Shown here piece by piece: positions 1 through 9,227 of a DNA stretch of 64,000 bases (position 1 is the stretch's first letter; the number at the start of each line of letters is the position of its first letter). The position numbers and the translations under genes were made by a program. Source of the DNA: Corynebacterium aurimucosum ATCC 700975 (GTDB lineage Bacteria > Actinomycetota > Actinomycetes > Mycobacteriales > Mycobacteriaceae). Below the pieces are notes generated by a model that ran no database searches, was not told where the DNA came from, and saw only the letters and a list, made by a program, of their open reading frames with translations. Location of the stretch: assembly GCF_007672725.1 (NCBI RefSeq), contig NZ_VDTC01000004.1:171391-235390 (forward strand). Reading direction: 5' to 3'.

Positions 1-150
1 GCGCCCGAAGCGGTCGGTGCCCATGAGGTGCTCCAGGCTGGGGCCGGCCAGGCGGTCGGGGGAGATGAGGTTGGGGTCATAGGGCGTCCACACTAGGGAG
101 ACCAGCGCAAGCAGGATGGTCAGGCCCACCAGGATATAGCCGGGTTTCAT
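1..150 (-). CDS. ABC transporter permease, DppC-like (partial)
   Basis: The N-terminal 50 residues of a second permease of the dipeptide/oligopeptide/nickel importer, running off the window edge. The start (ATG at 148-150) overlaps the stop of the upstream permease by 4 bases, so translation is probably coupled. A single hydrophobic helix follows the start (residues about 4-20), then a stretch resembling the 'LxGPSxxHxxGTDxxGR' motif of DppC/OppC proteins, ending GTDRFGR. In the family this subunit pairs with the DppB-type permease in the membrane. The ATPase genes would lie beyond the window. Confidence 0.8.
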   Translation of the reverse strand, partial: MKPGYILVGLTILLALVSLVWTPYDPNLISPDRLAGPSLEHLMGTDRFGR

Positions 151-1052
151 CGCGCCTCCTTCAGCCGCGGGTCGATGACCCTGTAGGCCAGGTCCGTGAG
201 CAGGTTGACGGTCAGAGTGAAGGTCACGAAGACCATGATGAGGGTCTGGACGGTGGTGAGGTCGCGGGTGGAGACGGCGTCGAGAAGCAGCGAGCCCAAG
301 CCGGGGATGACGAAGACGTTCTCGATGACCACCGCGCCCACCACCAGGGTGCTCAGCTGCACGCCGGTGACGGTGAGCACCGGCAGGGCGGCGTTGCGCA
401 AGCCGTGGCGGATGAGCGCCCCGGTGCGGGATTCACCCAGGGAGCGGGCGGTGCGGATGTAGTCCTTGTCCATCTCCTCGCGGAGGGTGGCGCGCACGTA
501 GCGCGTGAGCATCGCGCCTTGCACCAGCGCCAGCGAGATAGCCGGCAGGACCAGGTGGCTTAAACCCTCGCGCGGCAGCTGCCAGCCGTTGGCCGGAAGC
601 CATCCCAGGTGCACGGAGAACACGGCGACGAGCAAAATACCGACGAGGAAGCTGGGCACCGCGATGCCCAGCTGCGTGGCGGCGTTGAGCACGGGGAGCC
701 TAAAGCGGGCCAGCAGGATGCCCATGGGGATAGCCCCGGCCAAGGCGAGGGCGATGGCCAGCCCGATGAGCAACAGCGTGACCTGCGCGCGGTCAATCAC
801 CAGCGGGGTGATGTCCTGCTGCGAGGACAGCGAGACGCCGAAGTTGCCGGTCAACAGCCCTTTCATCCACTCCAGGTATTGCACGAGAAGCGGGCGGTCC
901 AGGCCCATGGCGTGGGTCAGCTCCGCCACGGATTCATCAGTGGCGTTGACGCCCAAGGCCACGCGCGCCGGGTTGCCGGGCACTGCCCGCATGAGCAGGA
1001 AGATGATGATGGAGGCGGCCCACATGGTGCCGAGGAAGCGCAGGAATCTCAT
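147..1052 (-). CDS. ABC transporter permease, DppB-like
   Basis: Inner-membrane permease subunit of a peptide/nickel/opine type ABC importer, 301 aa, near the usual length for DppB/OppB. It begins MRFLRFLGTMWAASIIIFLL with the AVPGNP motif typical after helix 1, and has about six membrane helices. The cytoplasmic EAA-like loop, which contacts the ATPase, is visible around residues 185-225 (ARSLG...LIRHGLRN). The start overlaps the stop of the binding-protein gene by 4 bases and its stop overlaps the next permease by 4 bases, so regulator, binding protein and permeases form one operon. The substrate cannot be told from the sequence. Confidence 0.9.
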   Translation of the reverse strand: MRFLRFLGTMWAASIIIFLLMRAVPGNPARVALGVNATDESVAELTHAMGLDRPLLVQYLEWMKGLLTGNFGVSLSSQQDITPLVIDRAQVTLLLIGLAIALALAGAIPMGILLARFRLPVLNAATQLGIAVPSFLVGILLVAVFSVHLGWLPANGWQLPREGLSHLVLPAISLALVQGAMLTRYVRATLREEMDKDYIRTARSLGESRTGALIRHGLRNAALPVLTVTGVQLSTLVVGAVVIENVFVIPGLGSLLLDAVSTRDLTTVQTLIMVFVTFTLTVNLLTDLAYRVIDPRLKEAR

Positions 1053-2467
1053 CGCACTCCTCGCAACTCGATGGCATCGGTGATCTGGTTGGGTTGCAGG
1101 CCGGTCAGGCCCTCGCGGTAGAGCACGATATTGGGCATATTCATCAAGGTCAGGGCGGGCATATCTTCCATGATCTGGTCGACCGCCCCTTTCATGTCAT
1201 CCTGCTTCAACAACGTGCGGGTCTGCGGCGAATCATAGCCGATGTAATAGTCCGGGTTGCCAAAGATGGTAGGGATATCGCGCGGCTCGACGTGCGCGAC
1301 GAGCGACATCTGATAGTCCTTGGCCCCCATGACTTGGCTCAGCCACACGGCGGGAAACTCCGCGGTTTCCAGCGTGACCTCGAATCCCATCTCCGTCAGT
1401 TGCGAGTAGAGGAACTCAGAGAGCGTTTGCGTATAGGGCAGGCTGGGCACGGTGAGCGTGAGCGGCGTGCCCACGGCCCCGGCCTCCTCCATCAGCGCGC
1501 GGGCGCGCGTGGGGTCGTAAGGGTAGTAGTCCTTGGCGCTAAACCACGGGTCGGTCGGCGGCACCGGAGCGCCGCCGGTGTCTTTCGCGCGGCCCTCCCA
1601 GAGGATCTCGTTGGCAGCCTGGCGGTCGATGCCATAGGCCACCGCGCGGCGCACGCGGGGGTCGTCGAAAGGCGCTGCCTGGTTATTCATGGACAGCAGC
1701 ACCTCGCCGTTCGTGGTGCCGACTGCTGTTTCGATGGAGTCATCGAGGGTGTCGAGCAGCTCGGGGTTCTGCACGCCCCACACGGCGTCGACCCCGCCGG
1801 AGCGCAGGGCGTTGACCGCGGTGAGAGAATCCGGGAAGTAGCGGATGGTGATGTCTTCCTTCGCCGGGGTTCCCCAGTAGTCCGGGCGGGCGCGCAGCGC
1901 GATGTACTCGTTGGGGGAGAAGCCGGCGACGGCGAAGGGGCCGGTGCCCACAGCTTCGGTGGGCGTGCGCATGGCGCCGATGACGGTGCCCATGGACCAC
2001 AACCAGCCGGCGGAGGGGCGGGATAGCTCGACGACGAGCGTGTGATCATCCACCGCCGTGGCGGATTCCACCACGTCCATCTGCTTCTTGAGCCCGTTTG
2101 TCCATTCCGTCTTCACAGCGTTGATAGACCACGCGGCGGTGTGCGCGGTGAAGGCCTCGCCGTTGGAGAAGGAGGCCTCGCGCAGGTGGAAGGTGTAGCG
2201 CGTGGAGTCCACCTCCCAGGACTCGGCCAGTCCCGGTTCGATGTCGCCTTGCGCGGAGATACGCACGAGGGTTTCGTAGACGTTGCTCATGAGCGCGGCC
2301 GGGATGGCGGCGCCGCCGACGGTGGTGAAATCCAGGGACGTCGCGGGCGTCGTCGTGGCCAGCGTCAGCGCGGAGGAATCAGAATCAACAAGCGCCGTGG
2401 AACCGGCGGAGCAGGCACTGAGCGACGCCCCCAGCACCACCCCCAGCGCACCTAACCAGGCCTTCAT
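1049..2467 (-). CDS. ABC transporter substrate-binding lipoprotein (SBP family 5)
   Basis: Extracytoplasmic solute-binding protein feeding the two permeases. The ATG at 2467 was chosen because it gives a clean lipoprotein signal: MKAWLGALGVVLGASLSAC, with lipobox LSAC and the lipidated Cys at residue 19. A longer in-frame extension upstream would bury this signal and overlap the regulator. The mature part matches the SBP_bac_5 fold of peptide, nickel or glutathione binding proteins (LAESWEVDSTRYTFHLR; VRRAVAYGIDRQ). At 472 aa it is somewhat shorter than typical DppA. The start overlaps the stop of the GntR gene by 4 bases. The ligand is unknown. Confidence 0.9.
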   Translation of the reverse strand: MKAWLGALGVVLGASLSACSAGSTALVDSDSSALTLATTTPATSLDFTTVGGAAIPAALMSNVYETLVRISAQGDIEPGLAESWEVDSTRYTFHLREASFSNGEAFTAHTAAWSINAVKTEWTNGLKKQMDVVESATAVDDHTLVVELSRPSAGWLWSMGTVIGAMRTPTEAVGTGPFAVAGFSPNEYIALRARPDYWGTPAKEDITIRYFPDSLTAVNALRSGGVDAVWGVQNPELLDTLDDSIETAVGTTNGEVLLSMNNQAAPFDDPRVRRAVAYGIDRQAANEILWEGRAKDTGGAPVPPTDPWFSAKDYYPYDPTRARALMEEAGAVGTPLTLTVPSLPYTQTLSEFLYSQLTEMGFEVTLETAEFPAVWLSQVMGAKDYQMSLVAHVEPRDIPTIFGNPDYYIGYDSPQTRTLLKQDDMKGAVDQIMEDMPALTLMNMPNIVLYREGLTGLQPNQITDAIELRGVR

Positions 2468-3219
2468 CCTTCGGACAGCTTGACCTCGAGCGGGGAGGTG
2501 GTGCCACGTACGCTTGTCATGCCAAGTGTTAGGCGGTCCCCGAGGTACAGGATTTCGGTGCACTCGACGGGATGCCCGGAGTGATCCGAGATGTCGAGGT
2601 GCAGGCGCCACAGCGGGGTGGCGGGCTCGACGTTGAGGGAGCGCGCATCCTCCTCACTGGCGGAAGCCAGCGAGAGCTCGCGGTTGACGTTGTCGAATTC
2701 CACGCCTTGCTTGCGCAGGTGATCGTGGATGGACTCATTATCGGCATCGAAGTTGAGGATGTGGCTGCCCACGTCGACAGGGAAGAACATGCGCTCGATG
2801 GCGATCGGCATGCCATTGGCGCTGCGCACGCGGTGCACAAAGATAACCGGGGAGCCGGGCTCTACCCGCAGGAACTCGGCCTCCCTTTCGGTAGCGGGAC
2901 AGCGGCCCAGCCACAGGGTGGAGGCGCCGGGCTCGAATCCGCGCTCGCGCAGCCAGTGCGTTACGGAGTAGATGGAGTCGAAGGACTCCGAGGTGAAACG
3001 GCCGAGAACGACAGAGCGGCGGCCGCGGCCGGAGGAGATGAGGCCTTCCGAGCGCAGCGCCGCGACGGCCTGGCGCACGGGACCGCGGGATGAGGAGAAT
3101 TGCTGGCACAACTCGGCCTCGCTGGGCAGGAAATCACCGGGGGAAAGCTTCTTGCTGCGGATGAGATTGCGCAGATAGTCAGCGATAATACTGTGCTGCT
3201 GTGTACCGCGAAGGGCCAC
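2464..3219 (-). CDS. GntR-family transcriptional regulator (HutC/UTRA type)
   Basis: 251-aa DNA-binding regulator. The N-terminal winged helix (residues about 8-75) carries the GntR signature LPSEAELCQQFSSSRGPVRQA, and residues about 95-240 look like a UTRA ligand-binding domain (GFEPGASTLW...VFVHRVRSANGMPIAIERMFF). It starts at a GTG with a GAGGAG ribosome site 6-12 bases upstream. As first gene of the importer operon, with a 4-base overlap into the lipoprotein gene, it probably controls its own operon in response to the transported ligand; this is inferred from position. Its operator would lie in 3220-3296. Confidence 0.88.
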   Translation of the reverse strand: MALRGTQQHSIIADYLRNLIRSKKLSPGDFLPSEAELCQQFSSSRGPVRQAVAALRSEGLISSGRGRRSVVLGRFTSESFDSIYSVTHWLRERGFEPGASTLWLGRCPATEREAEFLRVEPGSPVIFVHRVRSANGMPIAIERMFFPVDVGSHILNFDADNESIHDHLRKQGVEFDNVNRELSLASASEEDARSLNVEPATPLWRLHLDISDHSGHPVECTEILYLGDRLTLGMTSVRGTTSPLEVKLSEG

Positions 3220-3296
3220 GGTGATGCTCCTCTATGTAGAAAACGCTGTGATGGGTAGTGATGTGTTGAAGCGCGGATGGGCGAGGGCGCGTCCGC

Positions 3297-4277
3297 CTAC
3301 AGCTGCCACGCTTGAGCCAGGTTAGCCATGTTACCCAAGGCGGCCTCGTGGCTTGTGGATTGCAGGGAGATCATGAGTTCATCCGCCTGGGCCAGATTTT
3401 GGAATTCCGTGAGGTAGTCGCGCACGTGCTCGATACTGCCCACGGCGGAGTACTTCAGCATGCCGATGATCTGCTGGCCCTGCGGGGAATCGATGATGCG
3501 GGCAACGTCGGCGTCGCTAAGCTGCTTGCCACGACCTGCAAAGGCCTTGACGCGGCGGAAGCAGACCTTTTCAAATTCCTCGTCGGCGTCATCACCCGCG
3601 GTGACGTTGACACCCGCGATGACATAGGGCTCCGGGTGGGCTTCGGAAGGCTGGTAATTCTCGCGATAGTAGGCCGTGGCGGCCTCGAGGTGTTGCGGGG
3701 CAAAGTGCGAGGCGAAGGCATAGGGAAGCCCGTACTTGGCGGCGAGCGAGGCGCCGAACAGCGAGGATCCCAGGATGTAGATGGGGACGTTGGTGCCGTG
3801 GCCGGGGATGGCCTTCACTCCGGGGATGAGGGACTTTCCGGAGAGGTAGCCCTGTAGCTCCTTGACGTCCTCGGGGAAGCGTTCGGCGGCGTGGCCATCG
3901 CGGCGCAGGGCGCGGCCTAAGGTCTGCATGTCGGTGCCGGGGGCGCGGCCCAGGCCAAGGTCGACGCGGCCGGGGTAGAGCTCGGCGAGGGTGCCGAATT
4001 GTTCGGCGATGACATAGGGCGCGTGGTTCGGCAGCATGACGCCGCCGGAGCCCAAGCGGATGCGCTCGGTCTTCGCGCCGATGTGTGCGATGAGTACTGC
4101 CGGGGAGGAGGAAGAAATGGAGGGCATGTTGTGGTGCTCGGTGTACCACATGCGCTTAAACCCCAATGCCTCCGCGCGTTGCGCCAGCTCGACCGACCTG
4201 GCCATGGACTGGGAGGGAGATTCCCCCGGGTAGATGGTGCAGAAATCGAGGACGGACAAAGCGGCGCGGGACGTCAT
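3297..4277 (-). CDS. LLM class flavin-dependent oxidoreductase (luciferase-like monooxygenase)
   Basis: 326-aa TIM-barrel flavoprotein of the bacterial-luciferase-like family (alkanal monooxygenase-like group 1). Recognisable stretches are RMWYTEHHNMPSISSSSPAV, GSGGVMLPNHAPYVIAEQFG and GRVDLGLGRAPGTD, all conserved in this family. The gene begins 3 bases after brnQ and is the last gene of the aecD-brnQ-monooxygenase run also known in C. glutamicum. Family members oxidise a small organic substrate with FMNH2 and O2, but the real substrate here is unknown. Translation may be coupled to brnQ. Confidence 0.88.
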   Translation of the reverse strand: MTSRAALSVLDFCTIYPGESPSQSMARSVELAQRAEALGFKRMWYTEHHNMPSISSSSPAVLIAHIGAKTERIRLGSGGVMLPNHAPYVIAEQFGTLAELYPGRVDLGLGRAPGTDMQTLGRALRRDGHAAERFPEDVKELQGYLSGKSLIPGVKAIPGHGTNVPIYILGSSLFGASLAAKYGLPYAFASHFAPQHLEAATAYYRENYQPSEAHPEPYVIAGVNVTAGDDADEEFEKVCFRRVKAFAGRGKQLSDADVARIIDSPQGQQIIGMLKYSAVGSIEHVRDYLTEFQNLAQADELMISLQSTSHEAALGNMANLAQAWQL

Positions 4278-4280
4278 GAG

Positions 4281-5621
4281 CTACTCACTTTTCTTCGACG
4301 AGCCTGTAGATACAACGTCGATGATAACGCCGATGGCAAATGCGAGGAGCGTGGGAACCACCCAGCCCAAACCAACGTCTTGGCCAGGGGCGAAATCAAG
4401 CGGCACACCGAAGGAGGTGGCGGCGGACCACAGCACGGAAACCCACAGCGCCAAGCGGAATCCCCAGTAGAAGGTGACCCACTTCTTGACTACCGGTTGC
4501 AGGAGGGTCAGCGCAATCAGCGAGATAGCCGGCGGGTACAAGAACACGATGAAGGGCACCGCGATGGCAAGCACCGTGTCAAGGCCCTGGAAAGCGAAGG
4601 CTATGGACAGTGCAGTAAACAGGCAGGCCCACAGGTGGTAGGTGGTCTTCGGCACGAGCAGGGCGAAGAACTCCGAGGTGGCGGAAATCAGGCCCACGGC
4701 GGTGGTCATGCACGCCAGGATGACGATGGCGGAGAAGACGGCCTGGCCGATGTTGCCCATGGTGAGATTGGAGGCGTCGGCAAGCAGGGCGGCGCCGGAC
4801 TCATAGGAGGCACCGTTCGGCATGGTTTGGCCGATCCACGCCAGCCCCAGGTAGATGGCGGCGAGCAGGGCGCCGGCGATGACCGCGGAGAGAATGGTTC
4901 CGCGCAGCAGCTCACTGTTCTTGGAAAAACCCTTGGAGCGCAGGGAGGTCACGATGACGATGGAGAAAGCTAGGCCCGCGATGGCGTCCATGGTGTTATA
5001 GCCCTCAAAGAGGCCGGTAACGAAGGGTGCGGAGGCATACTCTTCGGTCGGGGTGCCGGGAACGCGGGGATTCGCCACGGTAGCGAGGGTGATGAGGACC
5101 GCGAGCAGGATGACCAGCGCCGGGGTGAGGAACTTGCCCAAGGTGTCGATGATGTCATTCGGGCGCCAGGCCAGGCCGAGCGCGATGAGGAAGAAGACAA
5201 CGTTGAAGGCGCCGTTGGCGAAGGTCCCCTCCCAACCCAGCAGCGGGGTGATGGCGGTTTCCATGGACACCGCGCCGGTACGCGGCAGGGCGTAGAAGGC
5301 ACCGATGGCCAGGTACGCAATGACGGAGAAGGCCACGCCGAAGATCTTGCCGCCGTGGTTTCCGATGTCCCGCACGGACTGGCCGGAAATGGCCACCGCG
5401 ACCACAGCCAAGACCGGCAGCGCCACGCCGGCGGCGAGGAAGCCCAAGGTGGCGGGCCAGAAGTTGGTGCCGGAGGAGACACCGACTTCCGGTGGGAAGA
5501 TCAGGTTGCCCGCTCCAAAGAACATGGAGAAGAGCATGAGTGAGGCAACGATGATGATGCCGATGGGAGAACCCGTCTTCGAGGCGGACTGAGAGGGAGC
5601 CTGAGCGTCATTAATGGACAT
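4281..5621 (-). CDS. brnQ: Branched-chain amino acid transport system II carrier protein BrnQ
   Basis: Membrane symporter for isoleucine, leucine and valine (LIVCS family), 446 aa from the chosen ATG at 5621. About twelve hydrophobic helices are present, and the N-terminal family motif SMFFGAGNLIFPP lies near residue 40. An earlier ATG at 5642 or a still longer frame is possible but adds non-hydrophobic, atypical sequence overlapping aecD. No clear ribosome site decides the start. The gene lies 38 bases downstream of aecD, as in C. glutamicum where aecD and brnQ are neighbours. Usual family length is about 430 aa. Confidence 0.9.
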   Translation of the reverse strand: MSINDAQAPSQSASKTGSPIGIIIVASLMLFSMFFGAGNLIFPPEVGVSSGTNFWPATLGFLAAGVALPVLAVVAVAISGQSVRDIGNHGGKIFGVAFSVIAYLAIGAFYALPRTGAVSMETAITPLLGWEGTFANGAFNVVFFLIALGLAWRPNDIIDTLGKFLTPALVILLAVLITLATVANPRVPGTPTEEYASAPFVTGLFEGYNTMDAIAGLAFSIVIVTSLRSKGFSKNSELLRGTILSAVIAGALLAAIYLGLAWIGQTMPNGASYESGAALLADASNLTMGNIGQAVFSAIVILACMTTAVGLISATSEFFALLVPKTTYHLWACLFTALSIAFAFQGLDTVLAIAVPFIVFLYPPAISLIALTLLQPVVKKWVTFYWGFRLALWVSVLWSAATSFGVPLDFAPGQDVGLGWVVPTLLAFAIGVIIDVVSTGSSKKSE

Positions 5622-5659
5622 TTTTCTAAGAATAATGCCCATGACATGAGATGTAAACT

Positions 5660-6757
5660 CTAGCTGAAGGCCTTCTCCAGCCGATCCAGTGCTTCTTCGA
5701 GCAGCTCGCGGGAGGTGGCGAAGTTCAAACGCGCGTGGTGCTCGCCGCCCGTACCGAAGGTCACGCCCTCGTTGAGAGCCACCTTGGCGTGCTCGCGGAC
5801 CCACGCTGCGGGCTTCGGGTCATCACCAATAGCGGTCCCGGAAAAGTCCAACCACAGCAGGTAGGTGGCCTGCGGGTGGGAAGTCTTGAGGCCCGGCACG
5901 CGCTTGGGCAGCTCCTCCACCAGCCAGTCGCGGGTCTTCTTCAGGTACGCGATCTCCTCGTCGAGGAACTCCCCGCCGTCGCGGTAGGCGGCCTCCGCCG
6001 CCAGAACGCCCAGCGTGCCGGTGCCGTCCTTGGCCACACCGGTCAGCGAATTCCAGCGCTCCACGTCCACGGAGTTGGACAAGATTACCTGCGCGCACTT
6101 CAGACCCGCGGTATTCCACGCCTTGGACGTGGCGGTGACGGTGATGACGCGGTCGGACAAGGAACCCAGCGGGATGTGGCGGCCTTCGTAGACCAGCGGG
6201 GCATGGATCTCATCGGAGAGGATGCGGGCATCATACTTATCCGCCAGTTCCACGAGTCCCCGCAGCCAATCCTCGTCGAAGACGATGCCCAGCGGGTTAT
6301 AGGGGTGGGAGAGCAGGATAGAACCGGCGCCGGCCTGAAAGGCGCGCTCGATATCGTCTAGCTCCAGCGAGGTCTCTATCTTCTCTCGTCCCGCGGTCTC
6401 CGGCAGCTCCAGCAGCGGCGGGTAAGACGGAACCGGTACGGCCACCGCGCCCTCAGTAAAGTACTGCACCCCGAGCAGCAGCCCGCGCACGACGTCCCCA
6501 ATCCAGAAGACGTGTTCCGGGCGCCAGCCGTAGCGCGATTCATAGAAATCCGCCAGGGCCGCGTTGAGCTCGGAGGCCTTGGGGGCTGGGGTGTAGCCGA
6601 AGGATTCGGCGTCGACAGCCTCCTGTATTGCTTCCTTCACCGCGGGGGCGGTGAGGAAGTCCGATTCAGCGATCCACAGCGGAATGATGTCCTCGTCAAA
6701 GACGGTCCACTTGCGGGTACCACGGGCACTAAGTTCTTTCAGGCTAGGGAAATGCAT
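5660..6757 (-). CDS. aecD: Cystathionine beta-lyase / C-S lyase (MalY/PatB family aminotransferase fold)
   Basis: PLP-dependent C-S beta-lyase, 365 aa, cleaving cystathionine and related thioethers to pyruvate, ammonia and a thiol; the C. glutamicum homologue AecD also acts on aminoethylcysteine. The fold-type I pattern is visible: SHPYNPLG (substrate-side Asn), ILSDEIHAPLVY (Asp pairing with the cofactor nitrogen) and TATSKAWNTAGLK (Schiff-base Lys). ATG 6757 is preferred over an in-frame start 33 bases upstream because AAGGTGG lies at the right distance and the protein then begins with the family's usual 'MxFPSL.EL' type opening. It starts 10 bases after the ABC exporter. Confidence 0.9.
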   Translation of the reverse strand: MHFPSLKELSARGTRKWTVFDEDIIPLWIAESDFLTAPAVKEAIQEAVDAESFGYTPAPKASELNAALADFYESRYGWRPEHVFWIGDVVRGLLLGVQYFTEGAVAVPVPSYPPLLELPETAGREKIETSLELDDIERAFQAGAGSILLSHPYNPLGIVFDEDWLRGLVELADKYDARILSDEIHAPLVYEGRHIPLGSLSDRVITVTATSKAWNTAGLKCAQVILSNSVDVERWNSLTGVAKDGTGTLGVLAAEAAYRDGGEFLDEEIAYLKKTRDWLVEELPKRVPGLKTSHPQATYLLWLDFSGTAIGDDPKPAAWVREHAKVALNEGVTFGTGGEHHARLNFATSRELLEEALDRLEKAFS

Positions 6758-6767
6758 GCGCCCCACC

Positions 6768-8600
6768 TTACTCGTCGTTGGGCTGCACAAATCCGTATTT
6801 TTTCAGCCGCTGGCGGTCGGCGGCGGAGGCGGATTGGGTCAAACGCAGCAGCTCGGCGTAGATGCCGCCGGACTGCGCCAGCTCGGCCGGCGAACCAATT
6901 TCGGAGATGCGGCCGTGGTCGAGGGTGATGATGGTGTCCACGTCCGCGATGGTGGACAGGCGGTGCGCGATGATGAGCGTGGTGCGGTCCTTCATGAGCT
7001 CATCCAGGCCCGCTTGCACGGCACGCTCGGCCTTGGTGTCCAGCGCCGAGGTGGCCTCGTCGAGCACGAGGATGGGGGCGTCCTTGAGCATGGCGCGCGC
7101 CACGGCCACGCGCTGCTTCTGCCCGCCGGAGAGCTTGAGGCCGCGCTCACCGATGACGGTGTCATAGCCATCGGGGAATTCCTCGATGAAGTCGTGTGCA
7201 TTGGCGCGCTTGGCGACGTTCACGATCTCCTCCATCGTCGCCTCCGGCTTGCCATAAGCGATGTTTTCCTTGATGGTGCCTGAGAAGAGATAGGACTCCT
7301 GGAAGACCACGCCGACTGAGGCGCGCAGGCGCTCGGCGGTAAGCTCCGCGGCGTCGTGCCCCAGCACCGTCAGCTTTCCCTCCGTGGGCTGGTACAGGCC
7401 CAGCAGCAGGTTGACCAAGGTGGACTTGCCGCCGCCGGACTCGCCGACGAGCGCGACTTTGTGGCCCTCCTCGGCGGCGAAGGAAATGCCGGCGACGACC
7501 GGCTTATCCGACTCATAGGAGAAGGACACGTCCTCGAAGGCGAAGACCGGGCCTTGTGTTGGGCGCAGCGGCTCGGCCGGGGTGAGATCGAGATCGGGGA
7601 CGTCGGAGGTTTCAGCGGCGGCGACCAGCTGCGGGTTTACCGTGGGCTCCGGGGTCTCCTCCATGACCTTGAAATAGTCCTTGGAGCCGGCAATGGCGCG
7701 CTGGCTGACATCCACGATCCAGCTCATCATGAACACCGGCTGCTTGGCCATGTTCACCAGCTGCAGGAGCATGACCATGTCACCGATGGAGAAGTGGCCC
7801 TCCAAGGTACGCCAGAAGATCAGGCCATAGATGCCTAAGAAGATCAGCGCCATGGCCGCGCCACGCGCGGTATCCATGGAATGCCACCAGCGCGATTGCG
7901 GCTTCGTCGTATCCACCACCGTGCGGTAGCGCGAACCGAAGGAGGCCAACTCGCGGGCCTCGGCCACGAAGGACTTGGTCACCTTCACTTGGCCGATGAC
8001 CTCCGCGAAGCGCCCATTGGCCACGTCGATGTTTTCGTTCTTGATGGCCTCGAATTTCTGCCAGCGCTCCGAGGTCAGCGCGGTGAGCCACATATAGATG
8101 GGGAAGAGCGCTGCCAGCAAGATGGCCAGCGGCCAGTAGTACACCGCGGTGATGACCAACACCGCCGCGGCCTGGATCAGCATGACGAAGAAGTTATTGG
8201 AGAAGGATTGCAGGAACTGCGTGGTATTCGCAATCGAGCGGTCCAAGCGCGCAATGATGGTGCCGGTGACCTGGTTGTCGTAATAGCCCTGCGGCACGGA
8301 GAGCAGCTTGGCAAAGTAGCGCGTGGACAGAATCTGGCGCAGGCGCGCCACCATGACGTCGCCGATATAGCCGCCGATGTTTTTCACCACGTTGCCCAGC
8401 GCATCTGCCACAAAGAGCGCGACGACCCACCAGAGGATGGTACGCAGCGGGCCTCCTGCGACGACGGTATCGGTGGCCTCGCGGAGGATGAAGGGAGTCA
8501 GCAGCGAGAGAATCGCGGTAACTGACGCGGTGATTAGGACGCCGAGATAGAACGGCCACAGCGCAGACGCGCTGCGGACGATGCGGAGAATAGAGTTCAT
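6768..8600 (-). CDS. ABC transporter ATP-binding/permease fusion (exporter type)
   Basis: 610-aa half-transporter. Residues about 1-310 are an ABC type-I exporter membrane domain with six hydrophobic helices. Residues about 345-590 are the nucleotide-binding domain, with Walker A GESGGGKST, signature LSGGQKQR, Walker B ILVLDEATSALD and switch His in IIAHRLST. Such proteins work as dimers exporting drugs, lipids or peptides; the substrate is not deducible. It is the first gene of a minus-strand run continuing into aecD, brnQ and the monooxygenase, so a link with amino acid or sulfur compounds is conceivable but unproven. Confidence 0.92.
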   Translation of the reverse strand: MNSILRIVRSASALWPFYLGVLITASVTAILSLLTPFILREATDTVVAGGPLRTILWWVVALFVADALGNVVKNIGGYIGDVMVARLRQILSTRYFAKLLSVPQGYYDNQVTGTIIARLDRSIANTTQFLQSFSNNFFVMLIQAAAVLVITAVYYWPLAILLAALFPIYMWLTALTSERWQKFEAIKNENIDVANGRFAEVIGQVKVTKSFVAEARELASFGSRYRTVVDTTKPQSRWWHSMDTARGAAMALIFLGIYGLIFWRTLEGHFSIGDMVMLLQLVNMAKQPVFMMSWIVDVSQRAIAGSKDYFKVMEETPEPTVNPQLVAAAETSDVPDLDLTPAEPLRPTQGPVFAFEDVSFSYESDKPVVAGISFAAEEGHKVALVGESGGGKSTLVNLLLGLYQPTEGKLTVLGHDAAELTAERLRASVGVVFQESYLFSGTIKENIAYGKPEATMEEIVNVAKRANAHDFIEEFPDGYDTVIGERGLKLSGGQKQRVAVARAMLKDAPILVLDEATSALDTKAERAVQAGLDELMKDRTTLIIAHRLSTIADVDTIITLDHGRISEIGSPAELAQSGGIYAELLRLTQSASAADRQRLKKYGFVQPNDE

Positions 8601-8690
8601 CGTCGGCCGATGTTACGCCCTTAATAGGAATACCCAACCCGTCGACTAAGGTAAGGGAGAAACCGAAGTCGTGATGGAAAAGGATTCGCG

Positions 8691-9227
8691 GTGAAGAAGT
8701 ACCTCCCCCTAGCGTGTGCCCCGCTGTGCCTGGTTGCCCTCTCAGGCTGCAGCATCCTCCAGCCGCCGGACACGGGCCCGCAGGACAACATCGTGGTGTC
8801 CAGCTCGGAGCCGCCGACCTTTGAGGCTAAAGACGTGGACGCCGAAGAGGTGACCTCTAACCTGGCGGCACCTGTCAAGGACAAGGGACTCAACGTGGAG
8901 TATGAGCTGCAGGGCCTGTACTCCGGCGGCGGTGGAACGGTGCTCACGGTGAAGATCCACAACCTCAACGAGGTGCCCATGCCTGCCGACGCCCTCCCGG
9001 AACCCACCCTCGAGCGCGCCGACGGCAACGGCGGTTGGGCCACCGTGGATCCGATTGCTTATGACCCGGCCGTCAACACGGACTTGCCCGCGCCGGGCTT
9101 GGACCACCCGCTGGGGGCAGGCGCGTCCACCAACCTCCAGTATGTCTATGACGTTGCCCCCGGCAACCTGTGGAACGCGCGCTTTAACATCGGCAACGTG
9201 CGCTTTGTAGGAGACCTCAATCTATGA
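8691..9227 (+). CDS. Putative lipoprotein, conserved in corynebacteria
   Basis: 178-aa protein starting at GTG. The signal peptide MKKYLPLACAPLCLVALSGC ends in the lipobox LSGC, so the mature protein is probably anchored to the outer face of the membrane by Cys20. The remainder is soluble and beta-rich (YSGGGGTVLTVKIHNLNEVP) with no motif I recognise; it resembles small Ig-like accessory domains, but that is only an impression. The stop overlaps the ATG of idi by 4 bases, so the two are co-translated, although no functional link with isoprenoids is evident. It is divergent from the ABC exporter, with a 90-base spacer. Confidence 0.82.
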   Translation: MKKYLPLACAPLCLVALSGCSILQPPDTGPQDNIVVSSSEPPTFEAKDVDAEEVTSNLAAPVKDKGLNVEYELQGLYSGGGGTVLTVKIHNLNEVPMPADALPEPTLERADGNGGWATVDPIAYDPAVNTDLPAPGLDHPLGAGASTNLQYVYDVAPGNLWNARFNIGNVRFVGDLNL